Source of the DNA: Comamonadaceae bacterium
GTDB lineage: Bacteria; Pseudomonadota; Gammaproteobacteria; Burkholderiales; Burkholderiaceae_C
Assembly: GCA_947463845.1 (NCBI GenBank)
Contig: CANHUM010000065.1
Location: 1 to 8,205, forward strand
DNA: 8,205 nt
Direction of reading: 5' to 3'
The notes beneath the pieces were generated by a model. That model saw only the letters and a list, made by a program, of their open reading frames with translations. It was not told the origin of the DNA and made no database searches. Of this stretch, positions 1 through 6,250 are shown piece after piece. Every line of letters begins with the position of its first letter. Positions within the stretch are counted from its first letter, which is position 1. The translations under genes were made by a program, and so were the position numbers.

Positions 1-34
1 AAAGCATGTCCTTGAGGGGTGCGATGTAGCTCAT
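1..34 (-). CDS. Acyl-CoA dehydrogenase, N-terminal fragment (runs off left edge)
   Basis: Only the first 11 codons are in the window, reading [11 protein letters not shown] from an ATG at 34-32. An AGGAG ribosome binding site lies 6 bases upstream on the minus strand. This opening closely resembles the N-terminus of the acyl-CoA dehydrogenases that follow etfBA in Burkholderiales (MSYxAPxKDMLF...). Those enzymes carry out FAD-dependent alpha,beta-dehydrogenation of acyl-CoA and pass electrons to ETF. The position directly downstream of etfA on the same strand supports the call, because ETF is the electron acceptor of such enzymes. The substrate chain length cannot be judged from 11 residues. 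The identification rests on a very short match plus context. Confidence 0.7.
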   Translation of the reverse strand, partial: MSYIAPLKDML

Positions 35-65
35 GAAACTCTCCTGTCAGTCTGGGTTGGGGTAC

Positions 66-94
66 AAAAAAGACCTCTCAGGGAGGCCTTTTTT
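66..94 (-). terminator. Rho-independent terminator-like hairpin after etfA
   Basis: Read on the minus strand, a 12-bp stem (AAAAAAGGCCTC pairing with GAGGTCTTTTTT, one G-U wobble) closes a 5-base loop at 78-82 and ends in six U residues. On the plus strand the same position is an A-C mismatch, so the structure fits minus-strand transcription best. It starts 15 bases after the etfA stop. Only 31 bases separate it from the acyl-CoA dehydrogenase start, so it could act as a full terminator or as a partial one that lowers dehydrogenase expression relative to ETF. Confidence 0.82.
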
Positions 95-109
95 GCAATC
101 GTCAAATCA

Positions 110-1042
110 TCACAGAGCTTGTGTCAGCTCTGGCACAGCCGCAAACAAATCGGCTTCGAGGCCGAAGTCGGCCACGCTGAAGATCGGCGCTTCGGGATCC
201 TTGTTGATCGCCACGATCACCTTGGAATCTTTCATGCCCGCCAAGTGCTGGATCGCACCCGAGATGCCGCAAGCCACATACAGTTGGGGCGCGACAATCT
301 TGCCGGTCTGGCCCACTTGCAAGTCATTGGCAGCGTAACCGGCATCGACCGCCGCGCGGCTCGCGCCAATGGCTGCGCCCAATTTGTCGGCCAGTGGGGT
401 CATCACTTCGTTGAACTTCTCCGAGCTGCCCAGAGCGCGACCACCGGAGACGATGATTTTGGCGGCGGTCAACTCGGGGCGGTCGTTCTTGGCGATCTCG
501 CTGCCCTTGAAGCTGCTCTTGCCGCTGTCGGCTTGCGCGGTAGCGCTTTCCATCGCGGCGCTGCCACCTGTGGCAGCAGCGGCGTCAAAACCTGTGGTGC
601 GCACGGTGATGACTTTGGTCGCGTCGGTGCTTTGTACAGTCGCCATGGCGTTGCCCGCGTAAATCGGACGCTCAAAGGTGTCAGCCGAGATGACTTGCGT
701 CACATCGCTGATCTGCGCCACATCGAGCTTGGCGGCCACACGGGGCGCCACATTTTTGCCCGCAGCGGTGGCTGGGAACAGGATGTGACTGTAATGGGCC
801 GCGATGGCCAATACTTGGGCAGCCACGTTTTCGGCCAGACCGTGGGCCAGCGCTTCGCTGTCGGCGTGGATGACTTTGCTGACGCCAGAGATCTGGGCGG
901 CAGCTTGCGCGGCCGCAGCGGCGTTGTGGCCAGCCACCAGCACATGAACTTCACCACCGCAAGCGGCGGCGGCGGTGATGGTGTTCAGGGTCGCGCCCTT
1001 GATGGCGGCGTTGTCGTGTTCTGCAATGACGAGAGAAGTCAT
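110..1042 (-). CDS. etfA: Electron transfer flavoprotein subunit alpha
   Basis: EtfA (310 aa) carries the FAD of the EtfAB heterodimer. It accepts electrons from acyl-CoA dehydrogenases in the cytoplasm and hands them to ETF:quinone oxidoreductase. The N-terminal half (about 1-190) is the alpha/beta domain that packs on EtfB. The C-terminal half is the FAD domain: VSGGRALGS at 198-206, SRAAVDAG near 228-235, QVGQTGKIV at 242-250, and the family signature [16 protein letters not shown] at 254-269, followed by [12 protein letters not shown]. Length matches the family. I chose the ATG at 1042, giving [10 protein letters not shown], because AAGGA lies just upstream and the family starts there. 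An in-frame TTG at 1063 would add seven residues and overlap the etfB stop, which is less likely. The gene follows etfB after 17 bases, so co-transcription is expected. Identification is very secure. Confidence 0.97.
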   Translation of the reverse strand: MTSLVIAEHDNAAIKGATLNTITAAAACGGEVHVLVAGHNAAAAAQAAAQISGVSKVIHADSEALAHGLAENVAAQVLAIAAHYSHILFPATAAGKNVAPRVAAKLDVAQISDVTQVISADTFERPIYAGNAMATVQSTDATKVITVRTTGFDAAAATGGSAAMESATAQADSGKSSFKGSEIAKNDRPELTAAKIIVSGGRALGSSEKFNEVMTPLADKLGAAIGASRAAVDAGYAANDLQVGQTGKIVAPQLYVACGISGAIQHLAGMKDSKVIVAINKDPEAPIFSVADFGLEADLFAAVPELTQAL

Positions 1043-1059
1043 GGAGTTTCCTTGTTCAA

Positions 1060-1815
1060 TCAAATGACTTTGGCGACGTTTTTGAGCTTGTCCACCAGCG
1101 TGGCCACATCGGGCACCTTGATGCCCGCGCTGCGCTTGGCAGGCTCGGCCACTTTGAGGGTTTTGATGCGAGGGGCCACATCGACGCCCAGGTCTTCTGG
1201 CTTGAAGGAGTCAAGTTGCTTTTTCTTGGCCTTCATGATGTTGGGCAGTGTCACGTAGCGCGGCTCGTTCAGGCGCAGGTCGGTGGTCACGACAGCAGGC
1301 AGACTGACCGACAGGATCTCCAAACCGCCATCGATCTCACGGGTCACCTGGGCTTTGCCGTCGACAATTTCGACTTTGGAGGCGAAGGTGGCTTGGGGCA
1401 GATCCGCCAAGGCGGCCAGCATCTGACCGGTCTGGTTGCAATCGTCGTCAATGGCCTGCTTGCCCAAAATGATCAGGCCGGGTTGTTCCTTGTCCACCAA
1501 GGCCTTGAGCAACTTGGCCACGGCCAGGGGCTGCAGGTCCAAGTCAGCGGGGGTTTCGACCAGAATGCCACGATCAGCACCAATGGCCATGGCGGTGCGC
1601 AGGGTTTCCTGGCACTGGGCCACGCCGCAAGACACAGCGATGACTTCGGTGGCCAAACCCTTTTCTTTCAGGCGCACGGCTTCTTCGACAGCGATCTCGT
1701 CAAAGGGGTTCATGCTCATCTTGACGTTGGCAATGTCCACGCCCGAACCATCGGACTTGACGCGCACCTTGACGTTGTAGTCCACCACCCGCTTGACTGG
1801 AACCAGAATTTTCAT
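1060..1815 (-). CDS. etfB: Electron transfer flavoprotein subunit beta
   Basis: EtfB (251 aa, normal family length) binds a structural AMP and provides the docking loop for partner dehydrogenases. The sequence begins [14 protein letters not shown], as in bacterial ETF-beta. [16 protein letters not shown] is at about 36-51, and the nucleotide-binding segment [17 protein letters not shown] is at 118-134. The ETF-beta signature runs from about 157 to 183 (VTREIDGG ... [12 protein letters not shown]). [10 protein letters not shown] at 190-199 is the recognition-loop region that contacts acyl-CoA dehydrogenases. GGAG lies 8 bases before the ATG. The gene opens the etfB-etfA unit, and the acyl-CoA dehydrogenase fragment lies beyond etfA. 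The stop lies 17 bases before the etfA start. The upstream region holds two overlapping ACGT palindromes, suggesting control by a regulator of acyl-CoA catabolism. Identification is very secure. Confidence 0.97.
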   Translation of the reverse strand: MKILVPVKRVVDYNVKVRVKSDGSGVDIANVKMSMNPFDEIAVEEAVRLKEKGLATEVIAVSCGVAQCQETLRTAMAIGADRGILVETPADLDLQPLAVAKLLKALVDKEQPGLIILGKQAIDDDCNQTGQMLAALADLPQATFASKVEIVDGKAQVTREIDGGLEILSVSLPAVVTTDLRLNEPRYVTLPNIMKAKKKQLDSFKPEDLGVDVAPRIKTLKVAEPAKRSAGIKVPDVATLVDKLKNVAKVI

Positions 1816-1875
1816 GAAATCAACTCCATTGAAAGATCAAAACCCAAGCCATCGTGGGTGACGCCTTGGAAAAGG

Positions 1876-1897
1876 TTTACGTTGACGTAAACGTCAA
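1876..1897. promoter_or_regulatory. Two overlapping ACGT-core palindromes, candidate LiuR-type operator of etfBA
   Basis: TTTACGT-TG-ACGTAAA (1876-1891) and TTGACGT-AA-ACGTCAA (1882-1897) are each perfect 7-bp inverted repeats with a 2-bp spacer. They share ten bases and are offset by 6 bp. The centre lies about 70 bases upstream of the etfB ATG. From memory, the form TTTACGTNNACGTAAA matches the motif attributed to LiuR, the MerR-family regulator of branched-chain amino acid and acyl-CoA catabolism in proteobacteria, whose reported targets include etf genes. The palindromes are seen directly; the regulator's identity is inference. Confidence 0.65.
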
Positions 1898-1928
1898 TTG
1901 TGCATCAAAACATCGTCGCAAGTGCCCC

Positions 1929-1957
1929 ATTATCAACAAAAAAGCACGGTCGTTCGA
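1929..1957 (-). promoter_or_regulatory. Possible etfB promoter
   Basis: On the minus strand GATAAT (1934-1929) matches a sigma-70 -10 box in five of six bases. It is preceded after 17 bases by TCGAAC (1957-1952), a poor -35 match. Transcription would start near 1922, placing the ACGT palindromes just downstream as a roadblock-type operator. The match is weak, and an activator-dependent or different start is equally possible. Confidence 0.25.
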
Positions 1958-2007
1958 ATTTCAGAGACTGAAAGAGGCGCATTTTATTCAGGACCCCCGG
2001 GAATTCA

Positions 2008-2023
2008 CCGACCAAACGGTCGG
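2008..2023. promoter_or_regulatory. CCGACC-AAAC-GGTCGG palindrome upstream of dctP
   Basis: A perfect 6-bp inverted repeat with a 4-base spacer lies about 82 bases before the dctP start. The shape and GGTCGG half-site resemble operators of TetR-family regulators, but no regulator gene is present in the window to name a binder. If the dctP promoter lies near 2046-2074, the site is centred roughly 65 bases upstream of the transcription start. Confidence 0.4.
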
Positions 2024-2045
2024 CTGCTCAGGGTTAACATGGATT

Positions 2046-2074
2046 TTGTTCTGATCTATTCGGGATTAGATTAT
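2046..2074 (+). promoter_or_regulatory. Possible dctP promoter
   Basis: TTGTTC (2046-2051) and GATTAT (2069-2074) are separated by 17 bases in an AT-rich stretch just upstream of dctP. They match the sigma-70 consensus only partly (three and four of six bases). The call is tentative; the stretch has several alternative AT-rich hexamers. Confidence 0.25.
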
Positions 2075-2104
2075 GTTTTGTAATCAATTTAATGGAGCAC
2101 CTCG

Positions 2105-3127
2105 ATGAACAAATCCCTGATCTCCCTGGCCGCCGTGGCATTGACCAGCTTCGCCGGCCTGGCCCAGGCACAAACCGTTTTGACCGTATCGAGCTGGGTT
2201 CCCCCCACGCACGGCCTGTCTGTCGCGCAAAAAGAATGGTGTGACGCGCTCACAGCAAGAACGTCCAACCGTGTTCGCTGCAACATCCTGCCCCGCGCTG
2301 TGACCCCTCCGGTCGGCACCTATGACGCTATTCGCAACGGTTTGGCGGACGTTTCCTTCACCGTGCACGGCTATACCCCCGGACGCTTCATCCTGACCCA
2401 AATGGCGGAGTTCCCATTCATGGGCGACCGTGCCGAGCCCTTGTCCGTGGCCTTCAACCGCATCGCCAGCAAGTACCCTGAGTTTGCGGCTGAACACCAG
2501 GGCGTCAAAGTTCTGGGCTACTTCACCCATGGTCCTGGCATTGTTTTCAACACCAAAAGGCCCATCACCCGTGTCGAAGATTTGGCCGGCATGAAATTCC
2601 GTGTGGGCGGCGGCATGGTCAACGAGATCGCCAAGAACCTCGACATGAACGTGACCCTCAAGCCAGCCCCAGAGTCCTATGAACTCTTGTCCACAGGTGT
2701 GATGGACGGCACCCTTTTCCCCGCCGAATCCACAGACTCCTTCAAAATCGACAAAGTCATCAAGCACGCCACCACCTTCCCCGGTGGCTTGTACAACACC
2801 AGCTTCGTGTTCATGATGAATCCAGCCAAGTACAACAGCCTGTCGGCAGAAGACAAAAAAGCTGTGGACGAGTTGTCGGGTGACGCTGTGGCCAGCCGCT
2901 TCGGCAAGTCTTGGGACCGCGTGGACGACATCGCCCTGGCCAACATGCAGAAAAACGGCGTGAAGGTGATCAAGGCAGATGGCGCATTCATCAGCGGCGT
3001 GACCATTCGCGTCAGCAAACTTGAGCGTGACTGGATCCAGGCTGCCAAGGCCAAAGGCGTGAAAGACCCAGGCCGCATGCTGTCGGAGTTCCGTGCGGAA
3101 GTCGCCAAGCTGCAAAAGCCAAACTGA
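2105..3127 (+). CDS. dctP: TRAP transporter solute-binding protein (DctP family)
   Basis: This is the periplasmic ligand-binding subunit (340 aa) of a tripartite ATP-independent transporter. Residues 1-22 form a Sec signal peptide (MNKSLISL..., hydrophobic core, AQA before a likely cut at 22/23). The mature protein starts QTVLTVSSWVPPTHGL, typical of DctP-type proteins. AGMKFRVGGG at 161-170 holds Arg166, the expected counterpart of the conserved arginine that grips the ligand carboxylate in this family. The mature part has only two cysteines, Cys46 and Cys59, so a disulfide is plausible. The ATG at 2105 has GGAG 7 bases upstream. The membrane subunits dctQ and dctM follow on the same strand, separated by 90 bases that contain a terminator-like hairpin. 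The ligand is probably an organic acid, but the sequence does not say which. The family call is secure; the symbol is used in the generic sense. Confidence 0.93.
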   Translation: MNKSLISLAAVALTSFAGLAQAQTVLTVSSWVPPTHGLSVAQKEWCDALTARTSNRVRCNILPRAVTPPVGTYDAIRNGLADVSFTVHGYTPGRFILTQMAEFPFMGDRAEPLSVAFNRIASKYPEFAAEHQGVKVLGYFTHGPGIVFNTKRPITRVEDLAGMKFRVGGGMVNEIAKNLDMNVTLKPAPESYELLSTGVMDGTLFPAESTDSFKIDKVIKHATTFPGGLYNTSFVFMMNPAKYNSLSAEDKKAVDELSGDAVASRFGKSWDRVDDIALANMQKNGVKVIKADGAFISGVTIRVSKLERDWIQAAKAKGVKDPGRMLSEFRAEVAKLQKPN

Positions 3128-3158
3128 TTGGCCAAAGCTTCGGCCAAGCGCTGAAGCT
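3128..3158 (+). other. Possible H-type RNA pseudoknot after dctP stop
   Basis: TTGGCC (3128-3133) pairs with GGCCAA (3142-3147), and AGCTTC (3136-3141) pairs with GAAGCT (3153-3158). The two 6-bp helices are interleaved, not nested, with connecting loops of 2, 0 and 5 bases. These are workable lengths for an H-type pseudoknot. The alternative is two mutually exclusive hairpins. It begins immediately after the dctP stop codon and may stabilise the dctP message. The pairings are directly visible; the fold and role are inference. Confidence 0.35.
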
Positions 3159-3168
3159 GCGTCTCTTC

Positions 3169-3203
3169 AACGGTACCTGTTTATCATGCAGGTACCGTTT
3201 TTT
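3169..3203 (+). terminator. Intercistronic terminator-like hairpin between dctP and dctQ
   Basis: AACGGTACCTG (3169-3179) pairs perfectly with CAGGTACCGTT (3189-3199) across a 9-base loop. Six T residues run from 3198 to 3203. This is a good Rho-independent terminator on the plus strand only; the reverse direction has no T-tract. Because dctQM must still be made, it most likely acts as a partial terminator or 3'-end stabiliser, giving more binding protein than membrane subunits. Confidence 0.75.
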
Positions 3204-3217
3204 CGTATGAGTCCCCC

Positions 3218-3700
3218 GTGAAAAAAATCTTTGAAACCGTGTGTGGCACCCTCGCGGGACTGGCCTTGTTGGGCATCATGGTGCTCACCTTTTTCGATGT
3301 GAGCGGTCGCAAAATCTGGTCCAACTCCATTCCCGGATCGCTAGAGCTGACCGAGTTGCTCATGGTGGTGGTCATTTTTGGTGCTTTGCCCCTGGTTTCA
3401 CTCAAAGGTGAACATGTGGTGTTTGACTCTCTGGATGCACTGCTGCCGCGATGGCTTCAGAAAATTCAGCAAGGCCTTGTCCATCTGGCATGTGCGGCAC
3501 TTTTGTTTGGTTTGGCCTACCTGATGTGGAAGACGGGCGCTGACATTGCCACCACAGGTGAAACCACAGCTCAACTGAAAATTCCCAAATCTCCATTCAT
3601 CCAGGGCATGGGGGTTCTGTGCGGCCTGACCGGGTTGGTGCACATCGCCAAAGCCTTCAGCGGCAAGGAAAACAACTCGAGCGAAGGAGGCACCCTGTGA
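3218..3700 (+). CDS. dctQ: TRAP transporter small permease subunit (DctQ family)
   Basis: DctQ (160 aa) is the small integral membrane subunit that pairs with DctM in the inner membrane and is essential for TRAP transport. Four hydrophobic segments are visible at about 8-30, 44-62, 84-105 and 126-146, the family's usual topology. FDVSGRKIW at 26-34 and the acidic, membrane-entering ELTELLMVVVIFGALP at 43-58 are typical family features. The start is a GTG at 3218. The next in-frame Met is inside the first membrane helix, and no better start exists. There is no clear Shine-Dalgarno sequence, and the start lies 14 bases after the T-tract of the upstream hairpin. A tiny ATG ORF (MSPP, 3207-3221) overlaps the start through its TGA. 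The 3' end overlaps dctM by 4 bp. The family assignment is secure; the exact start is less so. Confidence 0.9.
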   Translation: MKKIFETVCGTLAGLALLGIMVLTFFDVSGRKIWSNSIPGSLELTELLMVVVIFGALPLVSLKGEHVVFDSLDALLPRWLQKIQQGLVHLACAALLFGLAYLMWKTGADIATTGETTAQLKIPKSPFIQGMGVLCGLTGLVHIAKAFSGKENNSSEGGTL

Positions 3701-4989
3701 CCGCCGCCCTGCTTGGATTCCTGGCCATTTTTGTCTTGGCCCTTTTGCGCATGCCCCTGGCCTTTTCCATGGGCTTGGTTGGCATCGTGGGCATTGGCCT
3801 GACACGCGGCTGGATGCCTGCCATGGCCAGTGCAGCACAGGTGGTCCACGAAACCGGTTTTGCCTATACCTTGTCGGTCATTCCATTGTTCATTCTGATG
3901 GGCAATTTTGTGGCCCGTGCCGGGCTGGCGCATGAATTGTTTCATGCCGCCTACACCTTCATAGGTCACCGCAAAGGTGGCCTGGCGCACGCCACGATCG
4001 CCGCATGCGCAGGGTTTGGCGCGATTTGCGGCTCATCGATTGCCACCGCAGCCACCATGAGCAAGGTGGCCTACCCGTCCATGAAAAAAATGGGTTACAG
4101 CGACGCCATGTCAACAGGCGTGATTGCTGCTGGCGGTACGCTGGGCATCATGATCCCGCCTTCCACCATCCTGGTGATTTACGGCATCATCACCGAAACC
4201 CACATCGGCAAATTGTTTGCTGCTGGCGTACTGCCGGGCATTCTGACTGCTCTTCTGATGATGCTGGCCGTGGTCCTGATGACCTGGCAAAACCCCGAAC
4301 ATGCACCCGCGGGCGAAAAATTCAGCTGGACAGAACGCTTCCAGGCCATTCGTGGCATCTGGGGTGTTTTGCTTTTGGTGGTGCTCGTGCTGGGCGGCAT
4401 TTATGGCGGCTTCTTCACGGCCACCGAAGGTGCCGGCATGGGAGCCACCGGGGCTTTCCTGTTCGCCCTGGCGCGCAAGGCCTTGAGCTGGAAAGTTCTG
4501 CTGCAAGTTTTGGTTGAATCGGCCCGCACCACCGCGATGCTGTTCACCTTGCTCATAGCGGCCACCATCTTTGCCAACTTCGTCAACTACACCAGCTTGC
4601 CTTTTGAGCTCAAGGACTGGATTACCGGCTTGGGCCTGTCACCCATCATGATCGTGGCCGCGATGATGTTGATCTATGTGCTGCTGGGCACTGTGATGGA
4701 AGAACTCACGATGGTGTTGCTGACCATTCCTCTGTTTTTCCCCATCGTGGTGCAGCTGGGCTTTGACCCGGTTTGGTTTGGTGTGCTGATCGTGATGGTG
4801 ATTCAGATCGGTCTGATCTCACCGCCCGTGGGCATGAACCTGTTTGTGCTCAACACCTTGCTGCCGCAAGTGGGTTTGGCCAACATTTTCAAAGGCGTCT
4901 GGCCCATGGTGCTGGTGCTGGTCATCACCCTGGGCATTTTGCTGGCCTTCCCCGGCATCAGTCTGTGGCTGCCTTCGATGATGGACTGA
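3697..4989 (+). CDS. dctM: TRAP transporter large permease subunit (DctM family)
   Basis: DctM (430 aa, normal length) forms the ion-coupled translocation channel of the TRAP system in the inner membrane. The protein is hydrophobic throughout, with the two-fold repeated architecture of the family. GSSIATAATM at 112-121 and GGTLGIMIPPS at 146-156 lie in the first half. TEGAGMGATGA at about 243-253, GTVMEELTMVLLTIPLFFPI at 331-350 and LISPPVGMN at 373-381 lie in the second. I chose the GTG at 3697 because a strong AGGAGG sits 6 bases upstream. It also overlaps the dctQ stop as GTGA, a usual sign of translational coupling, and the resulting N-terminus MTAALLGFLAIFVLALLRMPLAF fits the family. A longer reading starting at 3619 would lie inside dctQ and is not credible. 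The last 32 bases overlap the convergent channel gene. Confidence 0.95.
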   Translation: MTAALLGFLAIFVLALLRMPLAFSMGLVGIVGIGLTRGWMPAMASAAQVVHETGFAYTLSVIPLFILMGNFVARAGLAHELFHAAYTFIGHRKGGLAHATIAACAGFGAICGSSIATAATMSKVAYPSMKKMGYSDAMSTGVIAAGGTLGIMIPPSTILVIYGIITETHIGKLFAAGVLPGILTALLMMLAVVLMTWQNPEHAPAGEKFSWTERFQAIRGIWGVLLLVVLVLGGIYGGFFTATEGAGMGATGAFLFALARKALSWKVLLQVLVESARTTAMLFTLLIAATIFANFVNYTSLPFELKDWITGLGLSPIMIVAAMMLIYVLLGTVMEELTMVLLTIPLFFPIVVQLGFDPVWFGVLIVMVIQIGLISPPVGMNLFVLNTLLPQVGLANIFKGVWPMVLVLVITLGILLAFPGISLWLPSMMD

Positions 4990-6250
4990 CCATGTGCATG
5001 ACCCGCTGCGGGTACGGAATCTCAATCTTGTGCTCACGCAGCGCGGCCAAAATCAGCAGGTTGATGGTCGATCGCAAGGCCAATTGGCCGTTCTCCGGGT
5101 CAGCAATCCAGTAGCTCACAGTGAACTCCAGACCATCCGCTCCAAACTGGCTCAGAAAGGCATTGGGGGCAGGGTCTTTCAGCACCCGCTCCTGACTCAC
5201 GCAGGCTTCAACCAAGAGTCGGCGTACCAAGTCCACATCGCTGTCGTAAGCCACCGTGACCAAGGTGGTCTGGGACAACTTAGGGTCCATCAGGGTGAAG
5301 TTCTCCACCCGATGGATGATCAGCATTTCATTGGGCACGATAGCCTCGCGGCCGTTGAAGGCACGGATCACGGTGTAACGCGCCTTGATATCGACGATGC
5401 GGCCTTCAAAACCATCCACCAACACCATGTCTCCGATGCGCATGCTGCGCTCGGCGAGGATGACAAACCCGCTGACGTAATTGGAGGCCAGCTTTTGCAG
5501 GCCAAATCCAATGCCCACACCCACCGCACCGCCCAGCACCGACAAGGCCGTCAGGTCAATGCCCACAGACGATAAGGCCAGCAGCAAGCCCACAAACATG
5601 AGCAAGGCCCGCACCGTGTTGCTGATGACCTTGCGCAAAGACAAATCGCTGCCCGTCGCCGACTTGAGCAACCGTGCCTCAATGGCCGCCGATACCCAAA
5701 GCGCCACGATCAGCACCGCCCCGGCCGTGAGCGCCCCTTCGATCAAAGTGCGCACAGACAACACACTGGCGCCCACTTTCCAGTTGATCTGGTCCAGCTC
5801 ATGCAGCACCAACGGCAAGATGCCCGTGACCCAAAGAACCACTGCGCCCCACGCCAGCCAGGAAATCGTGCGCTCCAGCACCCGGACAAAGGGCGCATCC
5901 GAAAACGCCACCTGCAGTACCTTCACGCCCAAACGGATCACCACGAGCGATATACAAACAGGCAAAAAAATTGCGAACAAAGGAGCGGGTTGCTGCTGTG
6001 TCAGCAATGTACGGGCCACAAAAGTCAGCCCCAGGAGCAGCACCGGGAACAACACACCGTCATACAGTTTGCGACCGAGCAAAATGGCCAAGTCTTGACC
6101 GCTGAACACCCGCCGTACACCCCAGACCATCAGCCAGGCGAGTACCAAACAGACAGCAAATGCGCCCAAGGTCATCAAGGACTCAGGCCGCGCCAAGGCA
6201 TACACCATGCCCACCGGATCGATCACCAACATGTTGCTCATGCCCGCCAT
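4958..6250 (-). CDS. MscS-family mechanosensitive ion channel
   Basis: This inner-membrane protein (430 aa) is larger than E. coli MscS (286 aa), with extra N-terminal helices. Hydrophobic segments appear near 28-46, 65-82, 90-110, 128-148, 168-190 and 210-228. The pore helix and conserved core follow: LGGAVGVGIGFGLQKLASNYVSGFVIL at about 239-265. Next come the beta-domain (RIGDMVLVDGFEGRIVDIKARYTVIR), the segment VPNEMLIIHRVENFT, and the closing IPYPQRVMHM at 411-420. Such channels open under membrane tension and release solutes during osmotic downshift; whether this one has another role is unknown. The ATG at 6250 has AGGA 7 bases upstream. An alternative ATG at 6241 would overlap the preceding stop as ATGA. 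Ten residues after VMHM, from Val421 to the end, are encoded opposite dctM. The gene seems to be the last of the deacetylase-crotonase-channel set. Confidence 0.92.
   Translation of the reverse strand: MAGMSNMLVIDPVGMVYALARPESLMTLGAFAVCLVLAWLMVWGVRRVFSGQDLAILLGRKLYDGVLFPVLLLGLTFVARTLLTQQQPAPLFAIFLPVCISLVVIRLGVKVLQVAFSDAPFVRVLERTISWLAWGAVVLWVTGILPLVLHELDQINWKVGASVLSVRTLIEGALTAGAVLIVALWVSAAIEARLLKSATGSDLSLRKVISNTVRALLMFVGLLLALSSVGIDLTALSVLGGAVGVGIGFGLQKLASNYVSGFVILAERSMRIGDMVLVDGFEGRIVDIKARYTVIRAFNGREAIVPNEMLIIHRVENFTLMDPKLSQTTLVTVAYDSDVDLVRRLLVEACVSQERVLKDPAPNAFLSQFGADGLEFTVSYWIADPENGQLALRSTINLLILAALREHKIEIPYPQRVMHMVSPSSKAATD

Noticed and set aside
119..1258. Long plus-strand open frame (379 codons) opposite etfA and the end of etfB
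   Set aside because: It is antisense to two secure genes, its translation is rich in Gly, His and Arg without any recognisable domain, and it has no ribosome binding site. It is a by-product of GC-rich codon usage on the other strand.
1991..2006. CCCGGGAATTC resembling adjoining SmaI and EcoRI cloning sites
   Set aside because: It is a short chance match in natural-looking intergenic sequence with no vector sequence or junction around it.
1854..2083. Small plus-strand open frames in the etfB-dctP gap
   Set aside because: They start with GTG or TTG without binding sites, and their translations run through the palindromes and AT-rich promoter-like sequence. No family resemblance is seen.
2084..3115. 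Long minus-strand open frame (343 codons) opposite dctP
   Set aside because: It is a mirror of dctP codons, with a His/Gly/Val-rich translation and no domain. The dctP signal peptide and family motifs decide the strand.
3619..3696. N-terminal extension of dctM by 26 codons
   Set aside because: This lies inside dctQ, is Arg-rich where the family starts with a membrane helix, and lacks a binding site, whereas AGGAGG precedes the GTG at 3697.
5001..5013. ACCCGC-T-GCGGGT palindrome just after dctM, considered as a terminator
   Set aside because: It has no T-tract on either strand and lies inside the coding sequence for the conserved PQRV segment of the channel, so it is probably a codon coincidence.
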